DNA of 57,519 nucleotides from Bradyrhizobiaceae bacterium (GTDB lineage: Bacteria > Pseudomonadota > Alphaproteobacteria > Rhizobiales > Xanthobacteraceae). Made by a program: the position numbers and the translations under genes. Position 1 is the stretch's first letter, and each line of letters begins with the position of its first letter. The stretch spans positions 1 through 57,519 of the forward strand of contig CANKBJ010000007.1 of assembly GCA_947479905.1 (NCBI GenBank). The letters run 5' to 3'. Shown in pieces: positions 16,297 through 25,151 of the stretch. Below the pieces are notes generated by a model. The model saw only the letters and a program-made list of their open reading frames with translations. It ran no database searches and had not been told where the DNA came from.

Positions 16297-17916
16297 TTAG
16301 GCTTTCACCAGCGCGCGGTAGTCGAGACGGCGGTGGAACCAGTACTGGTAGCCGGACACGTTCTTCTGCATGGCGACGTTGGAATAGGGCTGGAACAGCG
16401 GCACGCGCGGCATGTCGGCGAAAGCGAGATCGACGAAGCCCTTCACGTCCTTTTCGTAAGTTGCCTTGTCGCCCGATGCCGCCGCGGTGACGGCGCCATC
16501 GATGAACGCGTCCATGTCCTTGGACTGGTAGCTCATCGTGTTGAAGATCGAATTCTTGCCGTGGTAGCACCAGATGAAGAAGTACTCCGGATAATCGAGC
16601 CAGCCGGAGAAGACGTTGAGATAGAGCGGCAGCACCTTCTTGTTCAATTCGGTGCGGAAGTTCGAGCCGGGGATCTTGTTGATCGTCGTCTTGATGCCGA
16701 TCTGGCCGAGGCTTTCCTGGATCAGCACCGCGGTCGGTTCGTTGATGGTGGCGAAGCCGAGGTCGAACGATAAAGTCGTCTCGAAGCCGTTCGGATAGCC
16801 GGCTTCGGCCAATAGCTTCTTCGCCTTTTCGATATCGGTGTTGTATTGATGCGGCTGCGGCCAGGCGACTTGCGTCGCCGCGCCCGGCGCCTTGCCGTAC
16901 ATCGGCTGGCCGAGGCCGTAGAGCACCGCGTCGATGATCTTCTGATAGGGCACGGCATAGGCCACCGCCTGCCGCACCTTCGGATTGTCGAACGGCGCGT
17001 TCTTCACATTCATGCCGAGATACTGGATGCCGTTGGAGAACGGCGTCGAGACGATGTTGAGCTTGCCGGCGCTTTTGAGTTCGACGAAATCCTTGTTCGG
17101 CAATTCGTACGAGATGTCGGCGTCGCCGCGTTCCAAGAGCGCGCGGCGGTTACCGGCCGACGGCACCATGCGCCAGATGATCTTCTTGGTCTTCGGCAGC
17201 GGGCCGCCGACCCAGGCGTCGTTGCGCTCGAGAATCACTTCGGTGCCGGCGACCCAGCTCGACACTTTGTAGGCGCCGGAGCCGGCGGTGTTCTGCTTGG
17301 TGTATTCGAGGCCCCACGGGTCCTTCTCGGTGGCGTTCTTCTTCACCAGTTCGGAATTGATGATGCAGGGCACGATGACCGCGAGGTCGGGGATGGTCAG
17401 CCTATCCTTACGGGCAAAGTCGACGCGGAAGGTGTGGTCATCGACGACGACGAATTGTTCCGGCTTGGTCAGCGAGCCGGCGCCCATCTGGAAGGTCGGG
17501 AAGCCGCCGACCGACACGGCGCGGTCGAGCGACCACTTGACGTCCTTGGCGGTGACCGGCGTGCCGTCCTGAAAGGTCGCCTTCTTCTTCAGCTTGAAGG
17601 TGGCGGACATGTCGCCGACGTTCATGTCTTCGGCGAGCTCGGGCTTGAACTTGTCCTTGTCGTAATAGGCCTGGCCGCTCGGCCCGGTTTTCATTTCGTG
17701 GCTGATGAGACGGTCGTAGCAATTCCACGACACTTCGTAGCCGGGCACGTTGGTGCCGACGCCGTGGATGTCGAGATTATTGGGGCCGCTTTCGGAAACG
17801 ATCAGCATAGTTTCCTGGCGCGACTGCGCCTTGGCCGTGTCGATAACTGACGGAGCGGAAACAGCGGCGGTGGCGGCAACCGCACCCGCCGATTTCAGAA
17901 AATCACGACGCTTCAT
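16297..17916 (-). CDS. ABC transporter substrate-binding protein, family 5 (peptide/solute)
   Basis: Periplasmic receptor of 539 residues. The Tat signal MKRRDFLKSAGAVAATAAVS is cleaved probably near DTAKAQ. The family 5 core is visible: ELAEDMNVGDMSATFKLKK, GTPVTAKDVKWSLDRAV, the KNAPFDNPKVRQAVAYAVPY block, and AKKLLAEAGYPNGFETTL. First gene of the importer unit, transcribed away from the ThDP enzyme genes across a 265-base divergent region. The family binds peptides, nickel, opines or other amides, so the ligand is open; the adjacent ThDP decarboxylase may act on it. Confidence 0.9.
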   Translation of the reverse strand: MKRRDFLKSAGAVAATAAVSAPSVIDTAKAQSRQETMLIVSESGPNNLDIHGVGTNVPGYEVSWNCYDRLISHEMKTGPSGQAYYDKDKFKPELAEDMNVGDMSATFKLKKKATFQDGTPVTAKDVKWSLDRAVSVGGFPTFQMGAGSLTKPEQFVVVDDHTFRVDFARKDRLTIPDLAVIVPCIINSELVKKNATEKDPWGLEYTKQNTAGSGAYKVSSWVAGTEVILERNDAWVGGPLPKTKKIIWRMVPSAGNRRALLERGDADISYELPNKDFVELKSAGKLNIVSTPFSNGIQYLGMNVKNAPFDNPKVRQAVAYAVPYQKIIDAVLYGLGQPMYGKAPGAATQVAWPQPHQYNTDIEKAKKLLAEAGYPNGFETTLSFDLGFATINEPTAVLIQESLGQIGIKTTINKIPGSNFRTELNKKVLPLYLNVFSGWLDYPEYFFIWCYHGKNSIFNTMSYQSKDMDAFIDGAVTAAASGDKATYEKDVKGFVDLAFADMPRVPLFQPYSNVAMQKNVSGYQYWFHRRLDYRALVKA

Positions 17917-18060
17917 GACAAACCTCCCGATGAAACTACCGGGAGTATCCGCAAAGGTCGTGCCAGATTCCGCCGCGCTGCAATATCGACGTTAGGCCGT
18001 TGGATTTGTTGCAAAAAATTGGAATGGCGCGGTTTTGGACAAGCGGTAAAAGCTTAGGCT

Positions 18061-18122
18061 ATTGCATACAGTCGAAAAGCAATTGACGCATATTTAGGCA
18101 TAATTCGTGTATTGTATACTGT
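18061..18122. promoter_or_regulatory. Paired TGTATAC-like sites in the divergent importer/ThDP promoter
   Basis: ATTGCATACAGT (18061-18072) and ATTGTATACTGT (18111-18122) are two near-identical imperfect palindromes whose starts are 50 bases apart, about five helical turns. They match the general GT-N-TAC core of operators used by FCD-type GntR regulators. The surrounding stretch (18050-18125) is AT-rich and must hold the promoters of the binding-protein gene (minus) and the ThDP gene (plus). A TTGACG at 18083 could be a -35 element but no well-spaced -10 was found. Confidence 0.55.
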
Positions 18123-18181
18123 TCGGCGGAGCTACCCGGGGAGCCTTGCGGCGGCGATTTTCGGCGTCATAGTCGGCGGCC

Positions 18182-18724
18182 ATGAATAACGTCAGCGCAG
18201 CTTCAGATGCAAAACCCTGGCACCAGATTGTCCTGGAAACGCTCAAGGCCAATGACGTCCGGCTGATTGTCTATGTGCCCGACCGCGTCCTGACGCAGTT
18301 GATCGCCGCGTTGCACGCGGACGCTTTCTTCACGGTGTTCGCGGCGACCCGCGAGGAAGAAGCGGTCGGCATTATCACTGGCGCCTATATGGCCGGCCTG
18401 CGCGGCGCGGTGCTGATGCAAACTTCGGGCTTCGCCACGCTGCCGAATGCGCTCGCCTCGCTGGTGTCGCCGTCGCAGATTCCCGCGCTGCTGTTCGTGT
18501 CGGAACGCGGCACGCTCGGCGAATTCAATCTCGGCCAGGCTTTGGTCGCCAAGACGATGCGGCCGGTGCTCGACGCGCTGGCGGTGGAAAACCACACCAT
18601 CACCCGGCACGACGAACTGGCCTTCATCGTCGACCGCTCGATCAAGCAGGCTTACGCGACGCAGGCGCCGGTCGTGTTCATCCTGTCGCCTTTGTTGACC
18701 GGCGGGAAGGTGTTCGCAGCATGA
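18182..18724 (+). CDS. ThDP-dependent decarboxylase, alpha subunit (sulfopyruvate decarboxylase ComD-like)
   Basis: Pyrimidine-binding half of a split thiamine-diphosphate enzyme, 180 residues. The catalytic Glu that activates ThDP is in ATREEEAVGIITGAYMAGLR, followed by VLMQTSGFATLPNALASLVS, the pattern of ComD and phosphonopyruvate decarboxylase N-terminal domains. The stop overlaps the next start as ATGA, so the two halves are made together. Substrate is probably a 3-substituted pyruvate or other 2-keto acid; the divergent importer may supply it. Acetolactate synthase is unlikely because the middle FAD domain is absent. Confidence 0.8.
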   Translation: MNNVSAASDAKPWHQIVLETLKANDVRLIVYVPDRVLTQLIAALHADAFFTVFAATREEEAVGIITGAYMAGLRGAVLMQTSGFATLPNALASLVSPSQIPALLFVSERGTLGEFNLGQALVAKTMRPVLDALAVENHTITRHDELAFIVDRSIKQAYATQAPVVFILSPLLTGGKVFAA

Positions 18725-19317
18725 GCAGCGCCTTCCATAATCTTAAAGTCATGAATCGTCTCGATCTCACCCGGCTTACCGTCGCGCAGCTCAAGCGCGA
18801 CGAGGCGGTGATCGGCGGCATCGGCAATGCCAATTTTGATCTGTGGGAGACCGGCCAGCGGCCGCAGAATTTCTACATGCTCGGCAGCATGGGGCTGACC
18901 ATCCCGATCGCGCTCGGAGTCGCCATTGCCCAGCCGAAGCGCCATGTCGTTGCGCTTGAAGGCGATGGTTCGCTGCTGATGCAGCTTGGTTGTCTCACGA
19001 CGGTCGCGGTGCAGGCGCCGAAGAACCTGACGATGGTGGTGTGGGACAACGGCATCTATCAGATCACCGGCTCGCAGCCGACGGCGAGCCAGGCGACCGC
19101 CGACATCGTCGCCATCGCCCGCGGCGCCGGTCTCGCCAACAGCGCTTGGGCCGCCGATGAGGACGAGTTTGAGCGCCTCGTGGCGCGCGCGCTCGAAGGC
19201 GGCGCGCCGTCTTTGATCGCCGCGCGCATCGACGGTGCGCCCGGCGTCGGCAAGACCGAGCGCGATCCGGTCGCAATCCGCGCCAGTTTCATGCGCGGAA
19301 TCGCGGTGAAGAAGTAA
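18721..19317 (+). CDS. ThDP-dependent decarboxylase, beta subunit (ComE-like)
   Basis: Diphosphate-binding half, 198 residues. The ThDP-Mg motif runs GDGSLLMQLGCLTTVAV (GDGS start) and is completed by WDNGIYQITG. It begins MSSAFHNLKVMNRLDLTRL; the first ATG overlaps the previous stop, an internal ATG at residue 11 is a second option. The C-terminus (TERDPVAIRASFMRGI) is typical of sulfopyruvate decarboxylase beta chains. Coupled to the alpha subunit by ATGA. Confidence 0.8.
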   Translation: MSSAFHNLKVMNRLDLTRLTVAQLKRDEAVIGGIGNANFDLWETGQRPQNFYMLGSMGLTIPIALGVAIAQPKRHVVALEGDGSLLMQLGCLTTVAVQAPKNLTMVVWDNGIYQITGSQPTASQATADIVAIARGAGLANSAWAADEDEFERLVARALEGGAPSLIAARIDGAPGVGKTERDPVAIRASFMRGIAVKK

Positions 19318-19484
19318 ATCGCGGGCATTTATTCGGACCGCCTGAACGGACGCCGCCCCCGACAAAGGGCTTGCGGGCGCATCCCTTGCTGCATTAGGGT
19401 TACAACCTATAGGTGTTCATATTCATTAGACAACTAAAGATTCTGGCTGGGTCGCGTTTGAGCGTGACGAAGGGGGAGGGGATC

Positions 19485-22400
19485 GTGCCGCCGTTATCGA
19501 CCGAGCAGATGCTGGCCGCCGAAGCCGCCGCGATTCACGCCGGCAACCCGGAACTCAAACCGGTCATCGATATATTGGCCGCGCTGGCGGACGATCTGGC
19601 GTCCCGGCAAGAAGACGAGACCGAGCGGGCCAACAAAGACGCCGATGAACGTGACGGCCGGAACGAGGCGCGCGACGATGTCGAAAAGCGCAAAATGTTT
19701 TATTGCGAACTCGGAAAGATTCGCAGCGCAGCCCTATGCCTGTCGGGCGGCGGCATCCGCAGCGCCACATTCTGTCTCGGTATCATTCAGGCTCTTGCTA
19801 AATACGATTTGACGCCGCCGCCGCCAGACAATGACCTCGTTGCGCCGCCGGGAAAGGCAGTCGAAGCCAACGCCAACGACTCCGCGCTCAGCCGGTTTCA
19901 CTATCTGTCGACGGTGTCCGGCGGTGGCTATATAGGGTCGTGGCTGTCGGCCTGGCGCACGCGCAACAGCTTTCCGACGGTGTGGCGGAATCTCTCCACC
20001 CGTCCGGACGGCGCCGACATTGAACCGCCGGAAATTTCCTGGTTGCGCGCCTATAGTAATTATCTGACGCCGCAGACGGGACTGCTGTCGGCCGATACCT
20101 GGACCGCGGTTGCGCTGTACATGCGCAATCTGCTGCTGAATTGGCTGGTGATCATCCCGGCGGTCGCTGTGGTGCTGCTTGTTCTCAAGTTTGTCATCAC
20201 GGTTTCCGTCGGAGTCGCGCGCATCGACGGCGTCTGGTGGCCGCATCTGCTCACCGCGATCCTGGGCGTTGCGTGCCTGGTGGCGGCGCAGCGCTATACC
20301 ACCAGGCACCGGCCGACGCGGCGACCGCCAACACCGCCGCGATCGGACACGAAGCGAGAAGATCCCGCCAACATCAACGAATGGGCGTTTCTGCGCAACG
20401 ATCTGCTCTGGAGCTTCTTGTCGGCTCTGCTCATCACCAGTTCGTTTACGTCGGCGGTCGGTGTCGATCTCGCTGCAAGCGCGACGACGCCGGCCGCGAT
20501 CTTTATCGGCGCGGGCATCGGCATGCTGATCTTCGCCCTCGGCTGGCTCGCGGGTTGGCCCTTTAAAGCGCGCTGCGCGGATTTTTTGTGCTGGTCCCTG
20601 TCAGGCTTGATTTACGGCGGGCTGATTGGATTTGGCGCGCACCTCTACAGTCTGATGGAGCCTTATTCGCCGACAGCAGATGTCTGGGACATTCTGGTCC
20701 CGGTCATCTTCGGTGTGCCGTGGGTGCTGCTGTCGCAACTCTTTGCCGACATGGTGTTCGTCGGTCTGACGAGTTACCAGAAAAAATCCGACGAGGACCG
20801 TGAATGGCTGGGCCGCGCCGCCGGCTGGGTGGCGGCGTCGGCGGTTGGCTGGGTTATCATGACGCTCATTACGGTCTATGGCGGCTATTTCCTCACCAAG
20901 ACGGCGGAGCCCTGGATCGCCAATGCCATCGCCGCGGCCGGCGGCGTTTCCGGCATCGTGACCGCCTGGCTTGGCAAGAGTGGCGCGGCGACCAAGGCGA
21001 AGCCCGACGAGAAGAACAAGGAATCGATCTTCAGCAAGGCAGGCATCGCGCTTGCAGGTCCGCTGTTCGCTGCAATTCTCGTGGTCGGCATTTCGATCGT
21101 GCTCGATAACCTCCTGTTAGGCGGCTCGCTGCTGGAAGGTCTCACAGTCAGCATGTGGAGCACGTGCTATATACTGACCTGGATCGGCGTTGGTCTGCTG
21201 GTGACATTTTCTGTCGCTGCGATTGCCTCGCGCAACGTCAACATCAACCGTTTCTCCATTCACGCGCTGTACCGCAACCGGCTGATGCGCGCCTATCTCG
21301 GAGCCTCGCGCCAGGATCGCTATCCCGACCGTTTCACCGGCTTTGACGTAGAAGACAATCTCAAGGCCGTGGAATTGTGGCCGCCAATAGCGGATCACAA
21401 GATGCCGGGCCACAACAATTATTGCCTGTTCCATATCGTCAACATCACGCTCAATGTCGTGAATACTGCGCGTCTGGCCTGGCAGCAGCGCAAGGCGGAG
21501 CCGTTCACCGTTACGCCCTTGCACAGCGGTTCGGCCTACAAAGGCTATCGTCCGAGCAGCGAATACGGCGGCAGCCGCGATCCGCTAAGGGTCAAACCCA
21601 ATCCGAAGGCCGGGCCGGATAGTCCCGAAGCCAAACCCCGGCCGACAGGCATATCGCTCGGCACTGCGATGGCGATTTCCGGCGCGGCCGCCAATCCGAA
21701 CATGGGCTACAACTCCTCGCCTTCGGTCACACTGCTGCTGTCGTTGTTCAACGTTCGTCTCGGATGGTGGCTCGGCAATCCCGGCAAGGAAGGCGAGCAG
21801 ACCTATCGCGAGGAAGGCCCGCTCACCGCTATTCGCCCGCTGGCCGAGGAAACTTTCGGGCTAACCACAGACACCAATCCGTGGGTCAATCTCTCCGACG
21901 GCGGCCATTTCGAAAATCTCGGTATCTACGAAATGGTGCGCCGGCGCTGCCGCTTAATCCTCGCGGTCGATGCCGGCTGCGATCCCAAATTCGAGTATGA
22001 CGATCTCGGCAATGCCGTGCGCAAGACCTACATCGATCTCGGCGTCCGCATCGAATTTCCGGAACTCGGAACGCTGAAGAACCGGCCGAACGCCAAAGAG
22101 CTGGAGGAGGCGATAAAGCGGTGCGAGGCCCTGCACCAGGAATTGCAACCGCGCTCGCCAATTCCCTATTACGCCATCGGCACCATCGATTACCGCGGCG
22201 CCGACGGCAAAGACTGCGACAATGGCGTCATTCTCTATATCAAGCCGGCCTATCACGGCACCAGCCGAGTCGAGGGCGCCGGCGTGCGCAACTACGCCAT
22301 GGCCAACGAGACCTTCCCGCATGAGCCGACCGGCGATCAGTGGTTCGGCGAATCGCAGTTCGAAAGCTACTGCTCGCTCGCGCTCGACATAGCCGATACG

Positions 22401-22520
22401 TTCATGAACAACGAAAAAATCATCCCGCCACAAAATCCCAAAGGCTCGGCGCTCTCGCTGGCGGCGTTTCTCAAGACGTTGCCCGAAACGGCGCGGCCGT
22501 TTAGCCGGCGGGCGAAATAA
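19485..22520 (+). CDS. Multi-pass membrane patatin-like acyl hydrolase
   Basis: Predicted lipid acyl hydrolase of 1011 residues. The oxyanion loop CLSGGGIRSATFCLGIIQAL lies near residue 85 and the nucleophile motif LSTVSGGGYIGSWLSAW near 145. Some nine or ten hydrophobic segments follow (about residues 205-585). The catalytic Asp returns only near residue 804 in LSDGGHFENLGIYEMVRRR, so the patatin fold is interrupted by a membrane domain. The start is GTG at 19485 because GGGGGAGGGG stands directly upstream; the longer frame to 19413 adds 24 residues without a ribosome site. First gene of a three-gene unit with the diheme cytochrome and the GMC-catalase fusion. Substrate unknown; membrane phospholipid is the natural guess. 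Confidence 0.85.
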   Translation: MPPLSTEQMLAAEAAAIHAGNPELKPVIDILAALADDLASRQEDETERANKDADERDGRNEARDDVEKRKMFYCELGKIRSAALCLSGGGIRSATFCLGIIQALAKYDLTPPPPDNDLVAPPGKAVEANANDSALSRFHYLSTVSGGGYIGSWLSAWRTRNSFPTVWRNLSTRPDGADIEPPEISWLRAYSNYLTPQTGLLSADTWTAVALYMRNLLLNWLVIIPAVAVVLLVLKFVITVSVGVARIDGVWWPHLLTAILGVACLVAAQRYTTRHRPTRRPPTPPRSDTKREDPANINEWAFLRNDLLWSFLSALLITSSFTSAVGVDLAASATTPAAIFIGAGIGMLIFALGWLAGWPFKARCADFLCWSLSGLIYGGLIGFGAHLYSLMEPYSPTADVWDILVPVIFGVPWVLLSQLFADMVFVGLTSYQKKSDEDREWLGRAAGWVAASAVGWVIMTLITVYGGYFLTKTAEPWIANAIAAAGGVSGIVTAWLGKSGAATKAKPDEKNKESIFSKAGIALAGPLFAAILVVGISIVLDNLLLGGSLLEGLTVSMWSTCYILTWIGVGLLVTFSVAAIASRNVNINRFSIHALYRNRLMRAYLGASRQDRYPDRFTGFDVEDNLKAVELWPPIADHKMPGHNNYCLFHIVNITLNVVNTARLAWQQRKAEPFTVTPLHSGSAYKGYRPSSEYGGSRDPLRVKPNPKAGPDSPEAKPRPTGISLGTAMAISGAAANPNMGYNSSPSVTLLLSLFNVRLGWWLGNPGKEGEQTYREEGPLTAIRPLAEETFGLTTDTNPWVNLSDGGHFENLGIYEMVRRRCRLILAVDAGCDPKFEYDDLGNAVRKTYIDLGVRIEFPELGTLKNRPNAKELEEAIKRCEALHQELQPRSPIPYYAIGTIDYRGADGKDCDNGVILYIKPAYHGTSRVEGAGVRNYAMANETFPHEPTGDQWFGESQFESYCSLALDIADTFMNNEKIIPPQNPKGSALSLAAFLKTLPETARPFSRRAK

Positions 22521-22560
22521 GGAAAGCAATCGCGGTCGACGAACAAATTGGAGGGTTGCG

Positions 22561-25134
22561 ATGAAAGTTCGCCGTTCGGCTATCGCTCTGGCCACCATTG
22601 TGGCGATCTTCACTCTGGCAGGTTGTGGCAAGGATCCCGAACCGGGCACGGTCCCCGATGAGGCGAAGGCGAACAACCGAGACGCCGCCAGCTTCCCTGC
22701 CGCCAACGAAGATTATTTCGCCGACATGGACGGCGGCTACAAGCGCGCCAGCGATTCGACCGTCGTACTCGACGAAAGAGAGGTGAAGGGCCGCAACAAC
22801 TGGATCGTATGGACCGGCGGCAACGACCGTTTCTGGGACTACATGGCCAACAACACGTTCGGCGCCTTCGACCTGCTCAAGATCATTTCGTCGTCGCCGC
22901 GCATCGGCTTCTGCAAGGGACCGGACGGCAAGAACAACGCCTATTCGGATTTCGCTTCGTTGAACGAAACGGAATGCAAGGAGAAAAAGTACACTTGGTA
23001 CACGCCGAACCGCAGCAACCGCTTCAGCTGGTATGGGCTGATCAACGAACCCTGCTTCACGCAAGCCAAGGAGCCGGGCAAATACGGACTCTGGCTCGAC
23101 GTCCGCAACGGCACAGGTCCGGGTTGCGACAAGCCAGATCCATTCGCCGACGAGAAGAAATATCCCGGCGTGAGGTTCGGCGCGCGCGGCAAGAACATGC
23201 CGGTCGGCTCCTATTATGGCGAGCCCACCGGCGTCGTCGGTCTGCGGCTGTTTCCCAATCCGGCCTTTGACGAGGCGGCGGAAAAGAAATGGCTCAACGC
23301 GATGGCGAAAAATCCCGACGCCTTCTTTTCCGACGATAAATTCTACAACAACAAGAACCTGATCCGGCCGTACCGCGTCGGCATGTCGTGCGGCTTCTGT
23401 CACGTCGGCCCGGCGCCGGCCAATGCGCCGAAGGAGCCGGAAAATCCGCAATGGGCCAATCTGAATTCCAATCCCGGCGCGCAGTATTTCTGGGTCGACC
23501 GCATCTTCATCTGGAATCCGGTCAAGGTGAAGGAGAACTTCATCTTCCAGCTCTTCCACACGTCGCAGCCGGGCGCGCTCGACACCTCGTTCGTCTCGAC
23601 CGACAACATCAATAATCCGCGCACCATGAACGCGGTGTACGGTCTTGCCGCCCGACTGAAAGCCGGCGAGGCTTGGAAGGAAAAGCTCGCCGGCGGCAGC
23701 CTCGACAACAAGCAATTCCCCGACTATCCGCAAACAAAGGTCGCCACCGAGCCGTTCACGCCGCCGGGCCTGTTCGTGCCAAAGGACACCGTTTATACGC
23801 CGCGCGTCCTGAAGGACGGCTCCGACTCGGTCGGCGGACTTGGCGCGCTCAACCGCGTCTATCTGAACATCGGTCTGTTCAGCGAGGAATGGCTGCTGCA
23901 TTTCAACCCGCTGGTCGGCGGCAAACGCATCACGCCGATCCCTATCGCTACCAATAACAAGAACTCGTCCTATTGGCTGGCGACGCAGGAGCAGACGCCC
24001 GATCTGGCGTTGTTCTTCCTCAAGACCGCGCGGCCCGACAAGCTCGCCGACACGCCGGAGGGTAAAGCCTCGCCACCGGCCGCGGCCAAACTCGACCGCG
24101 GCAAGACCATGTTCGCGGAAAATTGCGCGCGCTGCCATTCCTCGAAACAGCCGTCGAACGTCTGTCTGTTCGGCCAGCCGTGCAAAGCCGGGCAGATCAT
24201 CGAGAACACCGGCGAATATTTCGACTGGATGCGCGCTGAAGTGAAGAAACCCGACTTCCTCGACAACAACTTCCTGTCGACCGACCGCCGCGTCTCGATC
24301 CAGGAGATCGGCATCAATGCCTGTTCGCCTCTGGCCACCAACGCCATTCGCGACAACATCTGGGACAACTTCTCGTCCGAGACCTACAAGACGCTACCGG
24401 CGACCGGCAGGATCACGATCTACAATCCGATCGACGGCACGCCGTCCGAGTATGACATGCCCGGCGGCGGCCGCGGCTATGTACGGCCCGCCTCGCTGAT
24501 CAGCCTGTGGACCTCGGCGCCGTTTCTGCAAAACAATTCGGTCGGCGATTTCAACGGCGACCCGAGCGTTGCTGGCCGCCTGAAGGCTTTCGATCAGGCG
24601 ATCGAGCAGATGCTGTGGCCGGAAAAACGCGCCAAGGATCCACTCCTCGGCAACCAGATTCCGGGCCCGAGCCACATCCTGCGCACCACTGCGAGCAGCA
24701 AGATCAAGATTCCGGCCGGCTATCTGCCTGGCGATCTCAGCTATATCGCCGGCGCCTGGGGCGCGTGGCTGCATTATCTGGCGCCGTGGCTATTCACCAC
24801 CATGGGCGATGTTGAGATCGGACCGATCCCGAAAGGCACGCCGGTCAATCTGCTCGCCAATCTCAATCCGCTGTCGGAGAGCACCGATATCAAGGATCGA
24901 ATCGCGCACACCAAAAAGCTGGTCGATCTGGTGCTCAAGCTCAAGCACGACCTCAAGTCGCTGCCGGAGAACGCCACCGACGCGCAAGCAACCGAAGTGT
25001 TCATCAAACGCGTCCCGGAACTGCTGTCGCTGAACAAGTGCCCCGACTTCATTGTCAACAAGGGCCACTATTTCGGCAGCAATCTCGCCGACGACGACAA
25101 GCGCGCACTGATCGAGTTTCTGAAGACCATGTAG
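22561..25134 (+). CDS. Diheme cytochrome c lipoprotein (MauG/RoxA/peroxidase-like)
   Basis: Periplasmic lipoprotein of 857 residues. Signal MKVRRSAIALATIVAIF with lipobox LAGC, Cys22; Gly at +2 favours the outer membrane. Two CxxCH haem sites: CGFCH at 277-281 and CARCH at 522-526. A third landmark, GRGYVRPASLISLWTSAPFL, and a closing DDDKRALIEFLKTM are typical of the bacterial diheme peroxidase / rubber oxygenase superfamily, though the protein is longer than RoxA or CcpA. AGGG ribosome site, 40 bases after the patatin gene. Possible roles: peroxidase, dioxygenase of lipids or polyisoprenoid, or electron acceptor for the GMC enzyme. Diheme oxylipin synthases of Pseudomonas belong to the same broad superfamily, which makes lipid oxygenation plausible but unproven. 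Confidence 0.8.
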   Translation: MKVRRSAIALATIVAIFTLAGCGKDPEPGTVPDEAKANNRDAASFPAANEDYFADMDGGYKRASDSTVVLDEREVKGRNNWIVWTGGNDRFWDYMANNTFGAFDLLKIISSSPRIGFCKGPDGKNNAYSDFASLNETECKEKKYTWYTPNRSNRFSWYGLINEPCFTQAKEPGKYGLWLDVRNGTGPGCDKPDPFADEKKYPGVRFGARGKNMPVGSYYGEPTGVVGLRLFPNPAFDEAAEKKWLNAMAKNPDAFFSDDKFYNNKNLIRPYRVGMSCGFCHVGPAPANAPKEPENPQWANLNSNPGAQYFWVDRIFIWNPVKVKENFIFQLFHTSQPGALDTSFVSTDNINNPRTMNAVYGLAARLKAGEAWKEKLAGGSLDNKQFPDYPQTKVATEPFTPPGLFVPKDTVYTPRVLKDGSDSVGGLGALNRVYLNIGLFSEEWLLHFNPLVGGKRITPIPIATNNKNSSYWLATQEQTPDLALFFLKTARPDKLADTPEGKASPPAAAKLDRGKTMFAENCARCHSSKQPSNVCLFGQPCKAGQIIENTGEYFDWMRAEVKKPDFLDNNFLSTDRRVSIQEIGINACSPLATNAIRDNIWDNFSSETYKTLPATGRITIYNPIDGTPSEYDMPGGGRGYVRPASLISLWTSAPFLQNNSVGDFNGDPSVAGRLKAFDQAIEQMLWPEKRAKDPLLGNQIPGPSHILRTTASSKIKIPAGYLPGDLSYIAGAWGAWLHYLAPWLFTTMGDVEIGPIPKGTPVNLLANLNPLSESTDIKDRIAHTKKLVDLVLKLKHDLKSLPENATDAQATEVFIKRVPELLSLNKCPDFIVNKGHYFGSNLADDDKRALIEFLKTM

Positions 25135-25151
25135 AGTTGAGGGAGAGAGCT

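Noticed and set aside
18182-19317. Acetolactate synthase or another large ThDP enzyme split by a frameshift
   Set aside because: The middle FAD-like domain is absent and the two genes overlap neatly as ATGA, as in natural two-subunit sulfopyruvate decarboxylases.
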